Assembly (NCBI RefSeq): GCF_017985075.1 | Contig: NZ_JAGNYF010000007.1 | Coordinates: 1 to 60,047, forward strand | DNA: 60,047 nt | Direction: 5' to 3' | From: Flavobacterium sp. | GTDB lineage: Bacteria; Bacteroidota; Bacteroidia; Flavobacteriales; Flavobacteriaceae | Part shown: positions 17,983-27,675 of the stretch, piece by piece | Numbering within the stretch: the first letter of the stretch is position 1 | How the letters are laid out: every line of letters starts with the position of its first letter | Program-made: the position numbers and the translations under genes | The notes under the pieces: model-generated | What the model saw: the letters and a program-made list of their open reading frames with translations, nothing else | Database searches by the model: none | What the model was told of the DNA's origin: nothing

Positions 17983-19871
17983 TATTTTACATCTCGAATT
18001 ATAAATACATAAACTAAAAACCCAACCATTCCGAATATGAATGCAAATAAATACACACCAATATTACCATTTTGAATTTTCTTTCCTTTTATAGATAATG
18101 CATATGTAGCACCACCTAAACCAATAACTGCTTTTGAAATAAATTTCTCCACATATTTTTTAGCAAAACTTGAAATCATATAGATTGGTTTTACTATCGT
18201 AGCCATATAAATTTCATCTAAATAATATTTGTTAGATAAAACTTTGTGTAACCCTTTAACTTCTGAATCAGCAACTGGAATTTCTTTTTTCTTAAGATAT
18301 TTAGAATAAGCAATACCAATTCCGACTATAGCACCAACTGTTGCAATAGCCATTAACATATAAGCTTGACCATCTAAATGATGCGCTTCATGTTTTTTGA
18401 ATAAAGGTGCTAAATAATGATTTAACCAACTATGTCCTGGTAAGCTAATGGCTCCACCAATTGCCGCCAATGTTGCCAAAATTACTAATGGAAAAGTAAT
18501 TAGTGCAGGACTTTCGTGTAAATGATGTTTTTGTTCCTCAGTGCCTCTAAAGTCGTTGAAGAAAGTTAAATACATCAAACGGAACATATAAAAAGCAGTC
18601 ATAATAGAAGCAATTGAACCAACCACCCATAAAGGGATGTTACTATGAAAAGCTGTCATTAAAATTTCGTCTTTAGACCAGAAACCAGAGAAAGGAAAAA
18701 TACCTGAAATCGCTAAAGTTGATATCATCATTGTCCAAAACGTAATTGGCATTACTTTTCTTAAACCACCCATATTTCTCATATCTTGTTCTCCGTGTAA
18801 CGCGTGAATTACAGAACCTGAACCTAAGAATAAACAAGCTTTAAAGAAAGCGTGAGTAATTACGTGGAATACGGCTACTTCGTAAGCCCCTAAACCTAAT
18901 GCTAAAAACATTAAACCCAATTGGGATACTGTTGAATACGCTAATACTTTTTTAATATCGTTTTGAACTAAACCAATTGATGCTGCAACAATTGCTGTAA
19001 TAGCCCCAACGATTGCAACTACGTTTTGAATTTCTGGTGTTAAATCGAATAAGAAATTCATTCTGGTAATCATAAAAATACCTGCTGTTACCATAGTTGC
19101 TGCGTGAATTAATGCAGAAACTGGTGTTGGTCCAGCCATCGCGTCTGGTAACCACGTAGCTAATGGTAATTGTGCCGATTTTCCACAAGCACCAATAAAT
19201 AAACATAGTGCTGCGATACTTAACCAAGTTGAATCTACATTATCTAGTTTTAATGGTAAAATTATATTTTTTAATTCTACAAAATCTAAAGTATTAAACC
19301 ATTGTCCTAAAATAAAAATTCCTATTAAGAAACCTAAATCTCCAATACGGTTCATAATAAATGCTTTTTTCGCAGCATCATTATAATCTTGGTTTTTATA
19401 CCAAAATCCAATTAGTAAGTAGGAACATAAACCTACGCCTTCCCAACCAATGAACATAATTAGTAAGTTACTTCCAGCTACTAAAGCAATCATGAAGAAT
19501 ACAAACAAATTTAAATAAGAGAAAAATTTGTGCATATTTTCATCTTCGTGCATGTAACTAATAGAGTATAGATGAATCAAAGCCCCAATTCCTGTTACGA
19601 ACAACAACCATAAAACAGATAATTGATCTAATAAGAAAGAAAAATTTATTTTTATATTTCCAATTGAAAACCAATCTGCCAAATGAAAAGTTATGGCTTT
19701 TCCATCGGTATTAATTTGAGAAAATAATGAAATCGCACATAAAAAAGATACAACAATTGCTGTTGTTCCAATAGCACCAGAAATTGTTTTTCCTAATGAT
19801 TTACCGAAAAATGTGTTGATTAAAAAACCAACTAACGGCGTAAATAATAAGAGTAATATTGTAGTATTCAT
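17982..19871 (-). CDS. nuoL: NADH-quinone oxidoreductase subunit L
   Basis: Distal antiporter-like pumping subunit with the long lateral helix. The 629 residues include FIGWEGVGLCSYLLIGFWY, the signature of the NuoL/Mrp family, and CGKSAQLPLATWLPDAMAGP with conserved lysine and proline-kinked helix. The C-terminal third holds the lateral-helix region, with its long charged stretch (LKKKEIPVADSEVKGLHKVL), and ends in a hydrophobic anchor. It lies 6 bases after nuoK. Confidence 0.97.
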   Translation of the reverse strand: MNTTILLLLFTPLVGFLINTFFGKSLGKTISGAIGTTAIVVSFLCAISLFSQINTDGKAITFHLADWFSIGNIKINFSFLLDQLSVLWLLFVTGIGALIHLYSISYMHEDENMHKFFSYLNLFVFFMIALVAGSNLLIMFIGWEGVGLCSYLLIGFWYKNQDYNDAAKKAFIMNRIGDLGFLIGIFILGQWFNTLDFVELKNIILPLKLDNVDSTWLSIAALCLFIGACGKSAQLPLATWLPDAMAGPTPVSALIHAATMVTAGIFMITRMNFLFDLTPEIQNVVAIVGAITAIVAASIGLVQNDIKKVLAYSTVSQLGLMFLALGLGAYEVAVFHVITHAFFKACLFLGSGSVIHALHGEQDMRNMGGLRKVMPITFWTMMISTLAISGIFPFSGFWSKDEILMTAFHSNIPLWVVGSIASIMTAFYMFRLMYLTFFNDFRGTEEQKHHLHESPALITFPLVILATLAAIGGAISLPGHSWLNHYLAPLFKKHEAHHLDGQAYMLMAIATVGAIVGIGIAYSKYLKKKEIPVADSEVKGLHKVLSNKYYLDEIYMATIVKPIYMISSFAKKYVEKFISKAVIGLGGATYALSIKGKKIQNGNIGVYLFAFIFGMVGFLVYVFIIRDVK

Positions 19872-19877
19872 TTAGAA

Positions 19878-20195
19878 TTATCCTTTTAGATTTTTTAAAT
19901 TATCGATGTCAATATTTCCAATATTTCTAAATACCGAAACAAGAATTGCCAATCCAACAGCTACTTCAGCTGCAGCGACTGCCATAGTGAAAAATACAAA
20001 AACTTGCCCTGATGGATCTTCATGATACGAAGAAAACGCAACCAAAAGTAAGTTGACAGCATTTAACATAATTTCAATTGACATAAACATGATTATGGCA
20101 TTTCTTCTGTATAGAAGTCCAAACGCACCAATACAAAACAGCAAAGCTGAAAGTGTAATGTAGTTACCAATACCAACGTGTTCTAATATGTTCAT
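19878..20195 (-). CDS. nuoK: NADH-quinone oxidoreductase subunit K
   Basis: Small three-helix membrane subunit of complex I. The 105 residues are normal length; the two conserved membrane glutamates are in [13 protein letters not shown] and [13 protein letters not shown]. It follows nuoJ by 2 bases and precedes nuoL by 6. Confidence 0.96.
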   Translation of the reverse strand: MNILEHVGIGNYITLSALLFCIGAFGLLYRRNAIIMFMSIEIMLNAVNLLLVAFSSYHEDPSGQVFVFFTMAVAAAEVAVGLAILVSVFRNIGNIDIDNLKNLKG

Positions 20196-20197
20196 AA

Positions 20198-20701
20198 TTA
20201 AATTTTTTCTTCTTTTTTAGAAATTAAAACGGCACCAATCATAGAAACAAGTAATAAAACTGAGGCAAACTCGAATGGAACTTGGTACTCATTTAATAAT
20301 ACTTTTCCTAATACTTTTATGGATTGATAGTCTACTCCAGAATTTACATATTCTATATTTTCTGGTTGTGCTTTACGAAGTGCTGCAATTAAAACCAATC
20401 CTAAAATTCCAGCTGAAAAAACGGCTGCAAGTTTTGCATAAAGTGGTTTAGATGTTTCGTCTTCTTTGTCTAAATTCATAAGCATTAAGGTAAATAACAA
20501 TAATACCATAATAGCTCCTGCATACACTATTATATGTACGATAGCCAAAAATTGTGCATTAAAAAGCAAGTAATGTCCTGCTAATGAAAAAAAGCATATT
20601 ACTAAATAAATAGCACTATGAATTGCATTTTTGCTAAAAACAGTTAAAAATGCCGTTCCTAATGTTATGGCTGATAATATATAAAAAACAATTTCTATCA
20701 T
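20198..20701 (-). CDS. nuoJ: NADH-quinone oxidoreductase subunit J
   Basis: Five-helix membrane subunit, related to mitochondrial ND6, lying between the quinone site and the pump modules. The 167 residues include [20 protein letters not shown] and [17 protein letters not shown], the flexible third helix of the family. It is packed tightly between nuoI (2 bases) and nuoK (2 bases). Confidence 0.95.
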   Translation of the reverse strand: MIEIVFYILSAITLGTAFLTVFSKNAIHSAIYLVICFFSLAGHYLLFNAQFLAIVHIIVYAGAIMVLLLFTLMLMNLDKEDETSKPLYAKLAAVFSAGILGLVLIAALRKAQPENIEYVNSGVDYQSIKVLGKVLLNEYQVPFEFASVLLLVSMIGAVLISKKEEKI

Positions 20702-20703
20702 AA

Positions 20704-21249
20704 TTAATTTACGGTATTAGTTTGCGTGTTTTTAATAGCCATGTCTAAAGGCATCACTAGTTTGTCTTTTCCGTAGATAAAATCTTCTCTTTCGTAACCT
20801 GAATTTACAATTTTCTTAGATTTTGTTAAGTAAATTGCTTCTTTAGGACACGCTTCTTCACATAAACCACAGAAAATACAACGTAACATATTTATTTCAT
20901 AAATTTCGGCGTATTTTTCTTCTCTGTACAAATGTTTTTCATCTGCTTTTCTTTCTGCAGCTTTCATTGTGATGGCTTCTGCAGGACAAGATAAGGCACA
21001 TAATCCGCAAGCGGTACATCTTTCTTTTCCTTCCTCGTCACGCATTAGCATATGTTGTAAACGAGCTACTGGACTCATTTCGCGAACTTCTTCAGGATAT
21101 TTTATGGTTACTTTTCTTCTAAACAAATGTTTAAGAGTAGTCCATAATCCTTTCAGAATTGTCCAAACGTAAATTCGTTCTAAGAATGTCATTTCCTTAT
21201 TGGAAACTTCCATTTTTCTTCCTGATAATGATATTTGTTGTATTGACAT
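20704..21249 (-). CDS. nuoI: NADH-quinone oxidoreductase subunit I (2x[4Fe-4S])
   Basis: Carries clusters N6a and N6b in the peripheral arm. The 181-residue protein has two ferredoxin motifs, CTACGLCALSCPAEAI and CIFCGLCEEACPKEAI, each with three close Cys and a distant fourth followed by Pro, as expected for two tetranuclear clusters. The N-terminal helix (YVWTILKGLWTTLKHLF) rests on the membrane arm. It follows nuoH by 7 bases. Confidence 0.97.
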   Translation of the reverse strand: MSIQQISLSGRKMEVSNKEMTFLERIYVWTILKGLWTTLKHLFRRKVTIKYPEEVREMSPVARLQHMLMRDEEGKERCTACGLCALSCPAEAITMKAAERKADEKHLYREEKYAEIYEINMLRCIFCGLCEEACPKEAIYLTKSKKIVNSGYEREDFIYGKDKLVMPLDMAIKNTQTNTVN

Positions 21250-21256
21250 TTTCTTA

Positions 21257-22288
21257 CTAATTAAATAAAACCATTACAATTCCTGTAATAATAATATTAA
21301 TAACCGCTAATGGTATTAATATTTTCCAACCCAAATGCATCAATTGATCGTATCTGAAACGTGGAATCGTCCATCTTACCCACATATAGAAAAAGATGAA
21401 GAAACATATTTTTGCGAATAAGGTTAAAAATCCTAATAAAGCACCAATATTTATACCCCAATTTTCATTTACCCAAGCCATTCCTGGAAAGTGGTAACCT
21501 CCTAAGAATACAACGGCTAAAATTGTTGAAGAGATAAACATATTTGCATATTCAGCAAATAAATAGAATCCCATTTTCATTGAAGAATATTCGGTATGAT
21601 AACCACCAATTAATTCTGATTCACATTCTGCTAAATCGAAAGGCGTTCTGTTGGTTTCTGCAAATGAACAAATTAAGAAAATCAAAAATGCTAATGGTTG
21701 ATAGAAGATATTCCATCCGTCGTTGGCTTGCATTACAGTAATGTCTTTTAAAGATAAAGAACCCGACATCATTAAAATGGAAATCATGGCTAATCCCATC
21801 GCCACTTCATAAGAAATCATTTGCGAAGAAGCACGAACAGCAGACATTAATGAATATTTGTTATTTGATGCCCAAGCACCAATCATAATTCCATAAACAC
21901 CAATTGACAATACGCCAAAAACATACAGAATTGATACATCAATATCTGTAGCTTGAAGAATTACATCTCTTCCGAAAACGTGAATTTTATCTCCCCAAGG
22001 AATAACAGCACTTGTAATTAAGGCCGTACTCATAGCAATGGCAGGTCCTAAAATAAATAAAAATCTGTTAGGTGTATTTGGAAAAAATTCTTCTTTAGTA
22101 AACAATTTGGCTCCATCGGCAAGTGGTTGTAATAAACCTCCCCATCCTGCACGATTTGGTCCTACACGGTCTTGTAAAAATGCAGCAACTTTACGTTCTG
22201 CCCAAGTGGAATACATTGCCATAAGCATAGTTAAAGCAAATACGGCTACTATAATGACACTTTTTTCTATAATAAATACGCTATCCAT
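21257..22288 (-). CDS. nuoH: NADH-quinone oxidoreductase subunit H
   Basis: Membrane subunit forming much of the ubiquinone/menaquinone chamber. The 343 residues contain AAFLQDRVGPNRAGWGGLLQ, the near-invariant NuoH loop, then NNKYSLMSAVRASSQMISYE and FAETNRTPFDLAECESELIG with the conserved acidic cluster. Its start overlaps the nuoG stop region by a base, so the two are likely translationally coupled. Confidence 0.97.
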   Translation of the reverse strand: MDSVFIIEKSVIIVAVFALTMLMAMYSTWAERKVAAFLQDRVGPNRAGWGGLLQPLADGAKLFTKEEFFPNTPNRFLFILGPAIAMSTALITSAVIPWGDKIHVFGRDVILQATDIDVSILYVFGVLSIGVYGIMIGAWASNNKYSLMSAVRASSQMISYEVAMGLAMISILMMSGSLSLKDITVMQANDGWNIFYQPLAFLIFLICSFAETNRTPFDLAECESELIGGYHTEYSSMKMGFYLFAEYANMFISSTILAVVFLGGYHFPGMAWVNENWGINIGALLGFLTLFAKICFFIFFYMWVRWTIPRFRYDQLMHLGWKILIPLAVINIIITGIVMVLFN

Positions 22289-23307
22289 TAGTTGTTTGTA
22301 TTTTTTAATGGAACACCTGACATACTAATTTTAACACGATCTTCATCGCGACCTAATAATATGTTTTTTTCTGTATCGATAGTTACTTTTTCCAAAGTAC
22401 GGGTATAATTGTTTTGGTTAATTACAGAATCTTTTGCAAATTTTTTCGGACCTTCAATTGTCCAGTCTGACACTTCTTTTTTATCGAAACGACAAGTATT
22501 GCAAATAAATTCTTCTACTTCACCATATTGGTCTTTTCTACCTGTAACTCTTTGAATCTCGTTTCCGAACATCCAAACAGTTGTTTTTCCACAACAAGTT
22601 GTACATTCTCTGTGTGCATCAAAAGGTTTATTAAACCATACTCTGCTTTTGAAACGGAATGTTTTGTCTGTTAAAGCGCCAACAGGACAAACATCAATCA
22701 TATTTCCAGAGAATTCATTGTCAATCGCAGCAGAAACACAAGTTGAAATTTGTGCATGGTCTCCACGATTTAAAACACCATGAACTCTTTTATCTGTTAA
22801 TTGGTCTGCTAAAGTCGTACAACGTTGACACAAAATACAACGGTTCATGTGTAATTGAATTTTATCGCCAATATTTTCTGGTTCAAAAGTTCTTTTTTCT
22901 TCAATGAAACGAGTTTCTGATTTTCCGTGTTCGAAACTTAAATCTTGTAAATTACATTCTCCGGCTTGGTCACAAACAGGACAATCTAAAGGGTGATTAA
23001 TTAATAAAAACTCGGTTACAGATTTTCTGGCTTCTGTTACTCTGCCTGAATTTTTACTATTCACTTCCATACCATCCATACATCCTGTAACACAAGATGC
23101 CATTAATTTTGGCATAGGTCTTGGATCAGCTTCGCTACCTTTAGCCACTTCGACTAAACAGCAACGACATTTTCCGCCGCTTCCTTTTAATTTCGAATAA
23201 TAACACATGGCTGGCGGCACTAAATCGCCTCCAATCATACGTGCAGCTTGCAGGATAGTTGTTCCTGGTTCTACTTCAACGCTTTGTCCGTCTATGGTTA
23301 CTTTCAT
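22288..23307 (-). CDS. nuoG: NADH-quinone oxidoreductase subunit G, short form without the molybdopterin-fold domain
   Basis: Peripheral-arm iron-sulfur subunit. Only 339 residues, against roughly 700-900 in E. coli-type NuoG. The N-terminal [2Fe-2S] ferredoxin domain (CYYSKLKGSGGKCRCC), the His-ligated [4Fe-4S] segment (HPLDCPVCDQAGECNLQ) and the CILCQRCTTLAD cluster motif are all present, followed by a short Cys-containing tail (TTCCGKTTVW, FICNTCRFDK). The protein then ends, with no C-terminal molybdopterin-oxidoreductase-like domain. The stop joins nuoH cleanly, so this looks like the native form in these bacteria and not a frameshift. Electron transfer clusters needed for function are retained. 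Confidence 0.93.
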   Translation of the reverse strand: MKVTIDGQSVEVEPGTTILQAARMIGGDLVPPAMCYYSKLKGSGGKCRCCLVEVAKGSEADPRPMPKLMASCVTGCMDGMEVNSKNSGRVTEARKSVTEFLLINHPLDCPVCDQAGECNLQDLSFEHGKSETRFIEEKRTFEPENIGDKIQLHMNRCILCQRCTTLADQLTDKRVHGVLNRGDHAQISTCVSAAIDNEFSGNMIDVCPVGALTDKTFRFKSRVWFNKPFDAHRECTTCCGKTTVWMFGNEIQRVTGRKDQYGEVEEFICNTCRFDKKEVSDWTIEGPKKFAKDSVINQNNYTRTLEKVTIDTEKNILLGRDEDRVKISMSGVPLKNTNN

Positions 23308-23352
23308 GTTATAATTGTTTGATTCTTAATAGAATCATTTTTGAGTTTTTTA

Positions 23353-24717
23353 TTAAACAGTTTGTTTTCCAATTAAATGACGAACTTTTTCAAAAGGTTC
23401 GTTCACATAATGGTTTCTATCTTTAATTTTTTCTGGGAATCTTACGTGATATTCAAATTCTTCTCTGAAATGACGAATAGCAGCAGCTACTGGCCACGAA
23501 GCAGCATCGCCTAATGGGCAAATGGTGTTTCCTTCAATTTTTGATTGAATATTCCAAAGTAAGTCGATGTCTTCTTCACGTCCTTGACCGTTTTCAATTC
23601 TCCATAATATTTTTTCTAACCAACCCGTTCCTTCACGACAAGGCGTACATTGTCCGCAACTTTCATGGTGATAAAAACGAGAAAAATTCCATGTGTTTCT
23701 TACGATACAAGTCGTATCATTATAAACAATAAAACCTCCAGAACCTAACATTGAACCTGTTGCGAAACCTCCATCTGATAAGGATTCGTAGGTCATTAAT
23801 CGGTCTGTTCCTGCGGCAGTTTTGTATATTAAATGTGCTGGTAAAATCGGCACCGAAGAACCTCCAGGAACTAAAGCCTTTAAAGGTCTGTCATCAATCA
23901 TACCGCCACAATACTCGTCAGAATTCATAAATTCTTCTACTGTAATTCCCATTTCAATTTCGTACACACCTGGATTTTTAATATGCCCAGAAGCAGAAAT
24001 TAATTTGGTCCCAGTAGATCGTTCTAAACCAATTTTTGCATATTCAGCACCAGAATTCATTACAATCCAAGGCACAGCAGCAATTGATTCTACATTATTT
24101 ACCACAGTTGGGTTCGCCCACAAACCTGAAATTGCAGGAAATGGTGGTTTGATACGAGGATTTCCTCTTTTACCTTCTAAAGATTCGATTAAAGCCGTTT
24201 CTTCTCCACAAATATATGCTCCCGCACCAACGTGAACATATAAATCTAAATCGAAACCAGAACCTTTAATATTTTTACCTAACCAACCTGCAGCATAAGC
24301 TTCTTTGATAGCTTTTTCTAAAATTTTGTACACCCACATATATTCTCCTCTAATATATATGTAAGAAAGATTCGCGCCAAGAGCAAAACTTGAAGTAATC
24401 ATTCCTTCTATTAAAAGGTGAGGAATATATTCCATTAAGAAACGGTCTTTAAAAGTACCTGGTTCCGATTCGTCTGCATTGCAAACTAAATGACGTGGTT
24501 TTCCTGATTTTTTATCGATAAAACTCCATTTCATCCCTACTGGAAAACCGGCACCACCTCGACCACGAAGTCCTGAAGCTTTTACTTCTTCAGTAATATC
24601 GTCTGGTTGCATGGTTAACGCTTTTTCTACTGATTTATAACCGCCATTTTCACGGTAAACCTCATAGGTTTTAATTCCTGGAATATTGATTTTGTCTAAT
24701 AATATTTTCTTTCCCAT
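23353..24717 (-). CDS. nuoF: NADH-quinone oxidoreductase subunit F (NADH/FMN-binding)
   Basis: NADH-oxidising flavoprotein with FMN and cluster N3. The 454 residues show the glycine-rich GLRGRGGAGFPVGMKW for NADH and FMN contacts, CNADESEPGTFKDR, GAGAYICGEETALIESLEG, and the cluster motif SCGQCTPCREG with the distant fourth Cys in NTICPLGD. It starts 4 bases after nuoE and leaves 45 bases before nuoG. Confidence 0.97.
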   Translation of the reverse strand: MGKKILLDKINIPGIKTYEVYRENGGYKSVEKALTMQPDDITEEVKASGLRGRGGAGFPVGMKWSFIDKKSGKPRHLVCNADESEPGTFKDRFLMEYIPHLLIEGMITSSFALGANLSYIYIRGEYMWVYKILEKAIKEAYAAGWLGKNIKGSGFDLDLYVHVGAGAYICGEETALIESLEGKRGNPRIKPPFPAISGLWANPTVVNNVESIAAVPWIVMNSGAEYAKIGLERSTGTKLISASGHIKNPGVYEIEMGITVEEFMNSDEYCGGMIDDRPLKALVPGGSSVPILPAHLIYKTAAGTDRLMTYESLSDGGFATGSMLGSGGFIVYNDTTCIVRNTWNFSRFYHHESCGQCTPCREGTGWLEKILWRIENGQGREEDIDLLWNIQSKIEGNTICPLGDAASWPVAAAIRHFREEFEYHVRFPEKIKDRNHYVNEPFEKVRHLIGKQTV

Positions 24718-24721
24718 GATA

Positions 24722-25252
24722 TTATTTATCGTGTAAAGTTATTTTTTCAGCTTTGCAATCTTCAATTAACGTATCAAAAGTATCTTTTGTAAGTTTTTCG
24801 TGATAAAAATCGCCTAATTGCAACATTGGAGCATATCCACAAGCGCCTAAACATTCTACACCAACTACTTGAAACAATCCGTCTGAAGTAATTTCTCCTT
24901 CTTTTACGCCCAATTTAGAACATGCGTAATCCATTAAATCTTCTACTCCGCGAGTAGCGCAACAAGATGTTCTGCAAAATTCGAACATATATTTAGCCAC
25001 AGGTTTTGTGTTAAACATCGTATAGAAAGTTACTACTTCATACACTTCAATTGGAAGAATTTCTAAAATTTCAGCTACTTTTTGTTGCAATTCTACACTC
25101 AACCAATTGTCATGAGCATCTTGTACTTCATGTAAAACGGGTAGTAATGCCGATTTCTTTTTATCTGCAGGATAATGACTGATTAGTTCGTTAATACGAG
25201 TCATTAAAGCTTCAGTTATGTGTATCTCTTGTTTGATATTTGATATTTCCAT
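24722..25252 (-). CDS. nuoE: NADH-quinone oxidoreductase subunit E
   Basis: Thioredoxin-like [2Fe-2S] subunit (cluster N1a) that partners NuoF. The 176-residue protein has helical N-terminal half with SALLPVLHEVQDAHDNWL, and ligand cysteines in CRTSCCATRG and ECLGACGYAP. It is preceded by the 93-base AT-rich inverted-repeat spacer that separates it from nuoD. Confidence 0.96.
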   Translation of the reverse strand: MEISNIKQEIHITEALMTRINELISHYPADKKKSALLPVLHEVQDAHDNWLSVELQQKVAEILEILPIEVYEVVTFYTMFNTKPVAKYMFEFCRTSCCATRGVEDLMDYACSKLGVKEGEITSDGLFQVVGVECLGACGYAPMLQLGDFYHEKLTKDTFDTLIEDCKAEKITLHDK

Positions 25253-25265
25253 TTTTCTTTTTTGT

Positions 25266-25346
25266 ATATTGTATAATGTAAATTGTATTTTGTTTACACT
25301 ATACTTTTTTCATTATACATTTTTTTCAATATACATTATACAATAT
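25266..25346. repeat. AT-rich inverted repeat in the nuoD-nuoE spacer
   Basis: ATATTGTATAATGTA at 25266-25280 has a perfect 15-base complement at 25332-25346, whose last base is the first base of the nuoD stop triplet. Further CATTATACAT-like units lie between. This is the longest spacer inside the otherwise tightly packed nuo operon. There is no GC-rich stem, so it is not a usual terminator. Confidence 0.6.
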
Positions 25347-26584
25347 TAAGCGTCTAATTCGCCAGCAATTACATTTAAACTTGATAAGATTACAATGGCA
25401 TCAGACAACATTGCTCCTTTAATCATCTCAGGGTAAGCTTGATAATATATAAAACTTGGTCTTCTGAAATGCAATCTATATGGTGTTCTACTTCCGTCTG
25501 TAATTAAATAAAAACCTAATTCACCATTACCACCTTCAACAGGTTGATATACTTCTGCAACTGGAACAGGTACTTCACCCATTACAATTTTAAAGTGATA
25601 AATTAAGGCTTCCATATTATGGTAAACATCTTCCTTTGGAGGAAGGTAATAATCTGGAACATCAGCGTGGAATACATTTCCTTCTGGCATTTTATCTAAA
25701 GCCTGACGGATAATGCTTAAACTCTCCCAAACTTCAGCGTTTCTTACGCAAAATCTATCGTATGTATCACCTGATTTTCCAACAGGAACATTAAATTCGA
25801 AATCCTCATATGAACAATACGGTTGCGCGACACGAACATCGTAATCTACACCAGCGGCTCTTAAATTCGGACCTGTAAATCCGTAATCCATTGCCATTTC
25901 TGGAGTTATTGCACCAACATTAACTGTTCGGTCAATAAAAATTCTATTTCTTGTAAATAAATCTTCAAATTCTTTCCAAGCTACTGGGAAATCTTTTAAA
26001 AAGGTATCTAATAATTCAAAAGCTCTTGGCGACCAATCTCTTTCAAAACCACCAATTCTTCCCATATTTGTAGTTAAACGTGCGCCACAAATTTCTTCGT
26101 AAATTTCATATACCTTTTCGCGGAATTGGAATACATAAAGGAATCCTGTGTATGCACCTGTATCCACTCCTAAAATAGAATTACAAATTAAGTGGTCTGT
26201 TATACGCGCTAATTCCATTACAATAACACGTAAATATTGTGCACGTTTTGGAACTTCGATATCTAATAATTTTTCTAAAGTCATCCACCAAGCCATATTG
26301 TTAATTGGCGATGAACAATAATTCATTCTATCTGTTAGCGGCGTAATTTGATAAAACGGACGATTTTCTGCAATTTTTTCAAATGCTCTATGAATGTATC
26401 CTATAGTTGGTTCTGCGTCTAAAATTCGTTCACCATCCATTAATAAGATGTTTTGAAAAATTCCGTGAGTGGCAGGGTGAGTAGGGCCTAAGTTTAAGAT
26501 AGCTAATTCGCTTCCGTCTTCGTTATGACGCTCCTCGATGTATTTATAATATCTATGATCTGCAGGTAATGTTACTTTTCCCAT
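25346..26584 (-). CDS. nuoD: NADH-quinone oxidoreductase subunit D
   Basis: 49-kDa-type subunit that, with NuoB, forms the quinone-reduction site; related to [NiFe]-hydrogenase large subunits but without the metal cysteines. Start taken as ATG at 26584 (MGKVTLPADHRYYKYIEERH), 1 base after nuoC ends; the longer frame from 26617 overlaps nuoC and adds residues not typical of the family. The 412 residues include LNLGPTHPATHGIFQNILLM, NYCSSPINNMAWWMTLEKL and the conserved C-terminal DAIVILSSLNVIAGELD. Confidence 0.95.
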   Translation of the reverse strand: MGKVTLPADHRYYKYIEERHNEDGSELAILNLGPTHPATHGIFQNILLMDGERILDAEPTIGYIHRAFEKIAENRPFYQITPLTDRMNYCSSPINNMAWWMTLEKLLDIEVPKRAQYLRVIVMELARITDHLICNSILGVDTGAYTGFLYVFQFREKVYEIYEEICGARLTTNMGRIGGFERDWSPRAFELLDTFLKDFPVAWKEFEDLFTRNRIFIDRTVNVGAITPEMAMDYGFTGPNLRAAGVDYDVRVAQPYCSYEDFEFNVPVGKSGDTYDRFCVRNAEVWESLSIIRQALDKMPEGNVFHADVPDYYLPPKEDVYHNMEALIYHFKIVMGEVPVPVAEVYQPVEGGNGELGFYLITDGSRTPYRLHFRRPSFIYYQAYPEMIKGAMLSDAIVILSSLNVIAGELDA

Positions 26585-26585
26585 C

Positions 26586-27113
26586 TTAAATTGATAAATT
26601 ATTAATGGTTCTACCAAAGAAACGGTCGTCTTTGTCAGTTCTTCCTGAATCTTCCATTGGAAATTCTTTTCTCATTGGGAAAGAAGTCATTTCATCCATA
26701 TTCAAAATTCGTACTAAATTTGGATGTCCTTCAAAAATAATTCCATAGAAATCAAATGTTTCGCGTTCCATCCAATTGGCACAATTAAATAATGAAACAA
26801 CCGATTTAACTTCAGGATTTGATCCGTTTAAAAATGCTTTTACTCGTATTCTTTTGTTTTCGTACCAATTATGTAAATGATATACCACACAAAATTGCTC
26901 GTTTATATCACTATCTGGATAATGCACACCACAAAGATCGGTTAGAAAATTAAAGTTTAAAGAAGGTTCTTCTTTTAAGAATTTTATTACGTTGTATACA
27001 ACATCTACATCGGCTTCCAAAACAAACATATCGTATTCTGTTCTAAAATACTTTACGTGGTCTCCAAAAGTTTCTTGAAGTTTACTTTGTATATCTACTG
27101 ATTCTAAAGCCAT
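26586..27113 (-). CDS. nuoC: NADH-quinone oxidoreductase subunit C
   Basis: 30-kDa-type subunit that docks with NuoD. The 175 residues carry the family signature ERETFDFYGIIFEGHPNLVR, followed by FPMRKEFPMEDSGRT. It is separate from nuoD and not fused as in E. coli. It lies 2 bases after nuoB. Confidence 0.95.
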   Translation of the reverse strand: MALESVDIQSKLQETFGDHVKYFRTEYDMFVLEADVDVVYNVIKFLKEEPSLNFNFLTDLCGVHYPDSDINEQFCVVYHLHNWYENKRIRVKAFLNGSNPEVKSVVSLFNCANWMERETFDFYGIIFEGHPNLVRILNMDEMTSFPMRKEFPMEDSGRTDKDDRFFGRTINNLSI

Positions 27114-27115
27114 TA

Positions 27116-27664
27116 TTATTCTATATTATAGGAAGCTAACAATTCTTTATATTCTGCAGAATGTCTTCTTCTTTGAGATTCACTTTTTACTAATTCTTGT
27201 AGTTGCATTACGCCATCTACTATTTGTTCTGGGCGAGGAGGGCAACCCGGGACATAAACGTCTACAGGAATTACTTTATCGATACCTTGTAAGACAGAAT
27301 ACGTATCAAAAATACCACCTGAAGAAGCACAAGCTCCAACAGCAATAACCCAGCGAGGTTCTGACATTTGTTCGTAAACTTGACGTAAAATTGGCGCCAT
27401 TTTTTTTGAGATGGTTCCCATTACTAAAAGCATATCTGCCTGACGAGGAGAAAAACTCACACGTTCCGATCCAAAACGAGCCAAGTCATAATGCGATGCC
27501 ATTGTTGCCATAAATTCGATACCACAACATGAAGTAGCAAATGGTAATGGCCATAATGAATTGGCACGAGCCAAACCAACAACTTGGTCTAATTTTGTTG
27601 CGAAGAATCCTTCTCCAACATGTCCTTCTGGGGCATCAACCATATTTACTTTATTCTTTTCCAT
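27116..27664 (-). CDS. nuoB: NADH-quinone oxidoreductase subunit B
   Basis: Holds cluster N2, the last electron carrier before quinone. The 182-residue protein shows the paired-cysteine [11 protein letters not shown], then [19 protein letters not shown] and [16 protein letters not shown], which together supply the cluster ligands. It lies 11 bases downstream of nuoA. Confidence 0.97.
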   Translation of the reverse strand: MEKNKVNMVDAPEGHVGEGFFATKLDQVVGLARANSLWPLPFATSCCGIEFMATMASHYDLARFGSERVSFSPRQADMLLVMGTISKKMAPILRQVYEQMSEPRWVIAVGACASSGGIFDTYSVLQGIDKVIPVDVYVPGCPPRPEQIVDGVMQLQELVKSESQRRRHSAEYKELLASYNIE

Positions 27665-27675
27665 ACTTTATATTG

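Noticed and set aside
22288-22330. A frameshift at the end of nuoG explaining its short length
   Set aside because: The stop meets the nuoH start cleanly and no sequence resembling the missing domain follows in any frame.
23822-24235. A 137-residue plus-strand ORF inside nuoF
   Set aside because: Antisense shadow of the conserved NuoF frame; no promoter, domain or neighbour supports it.
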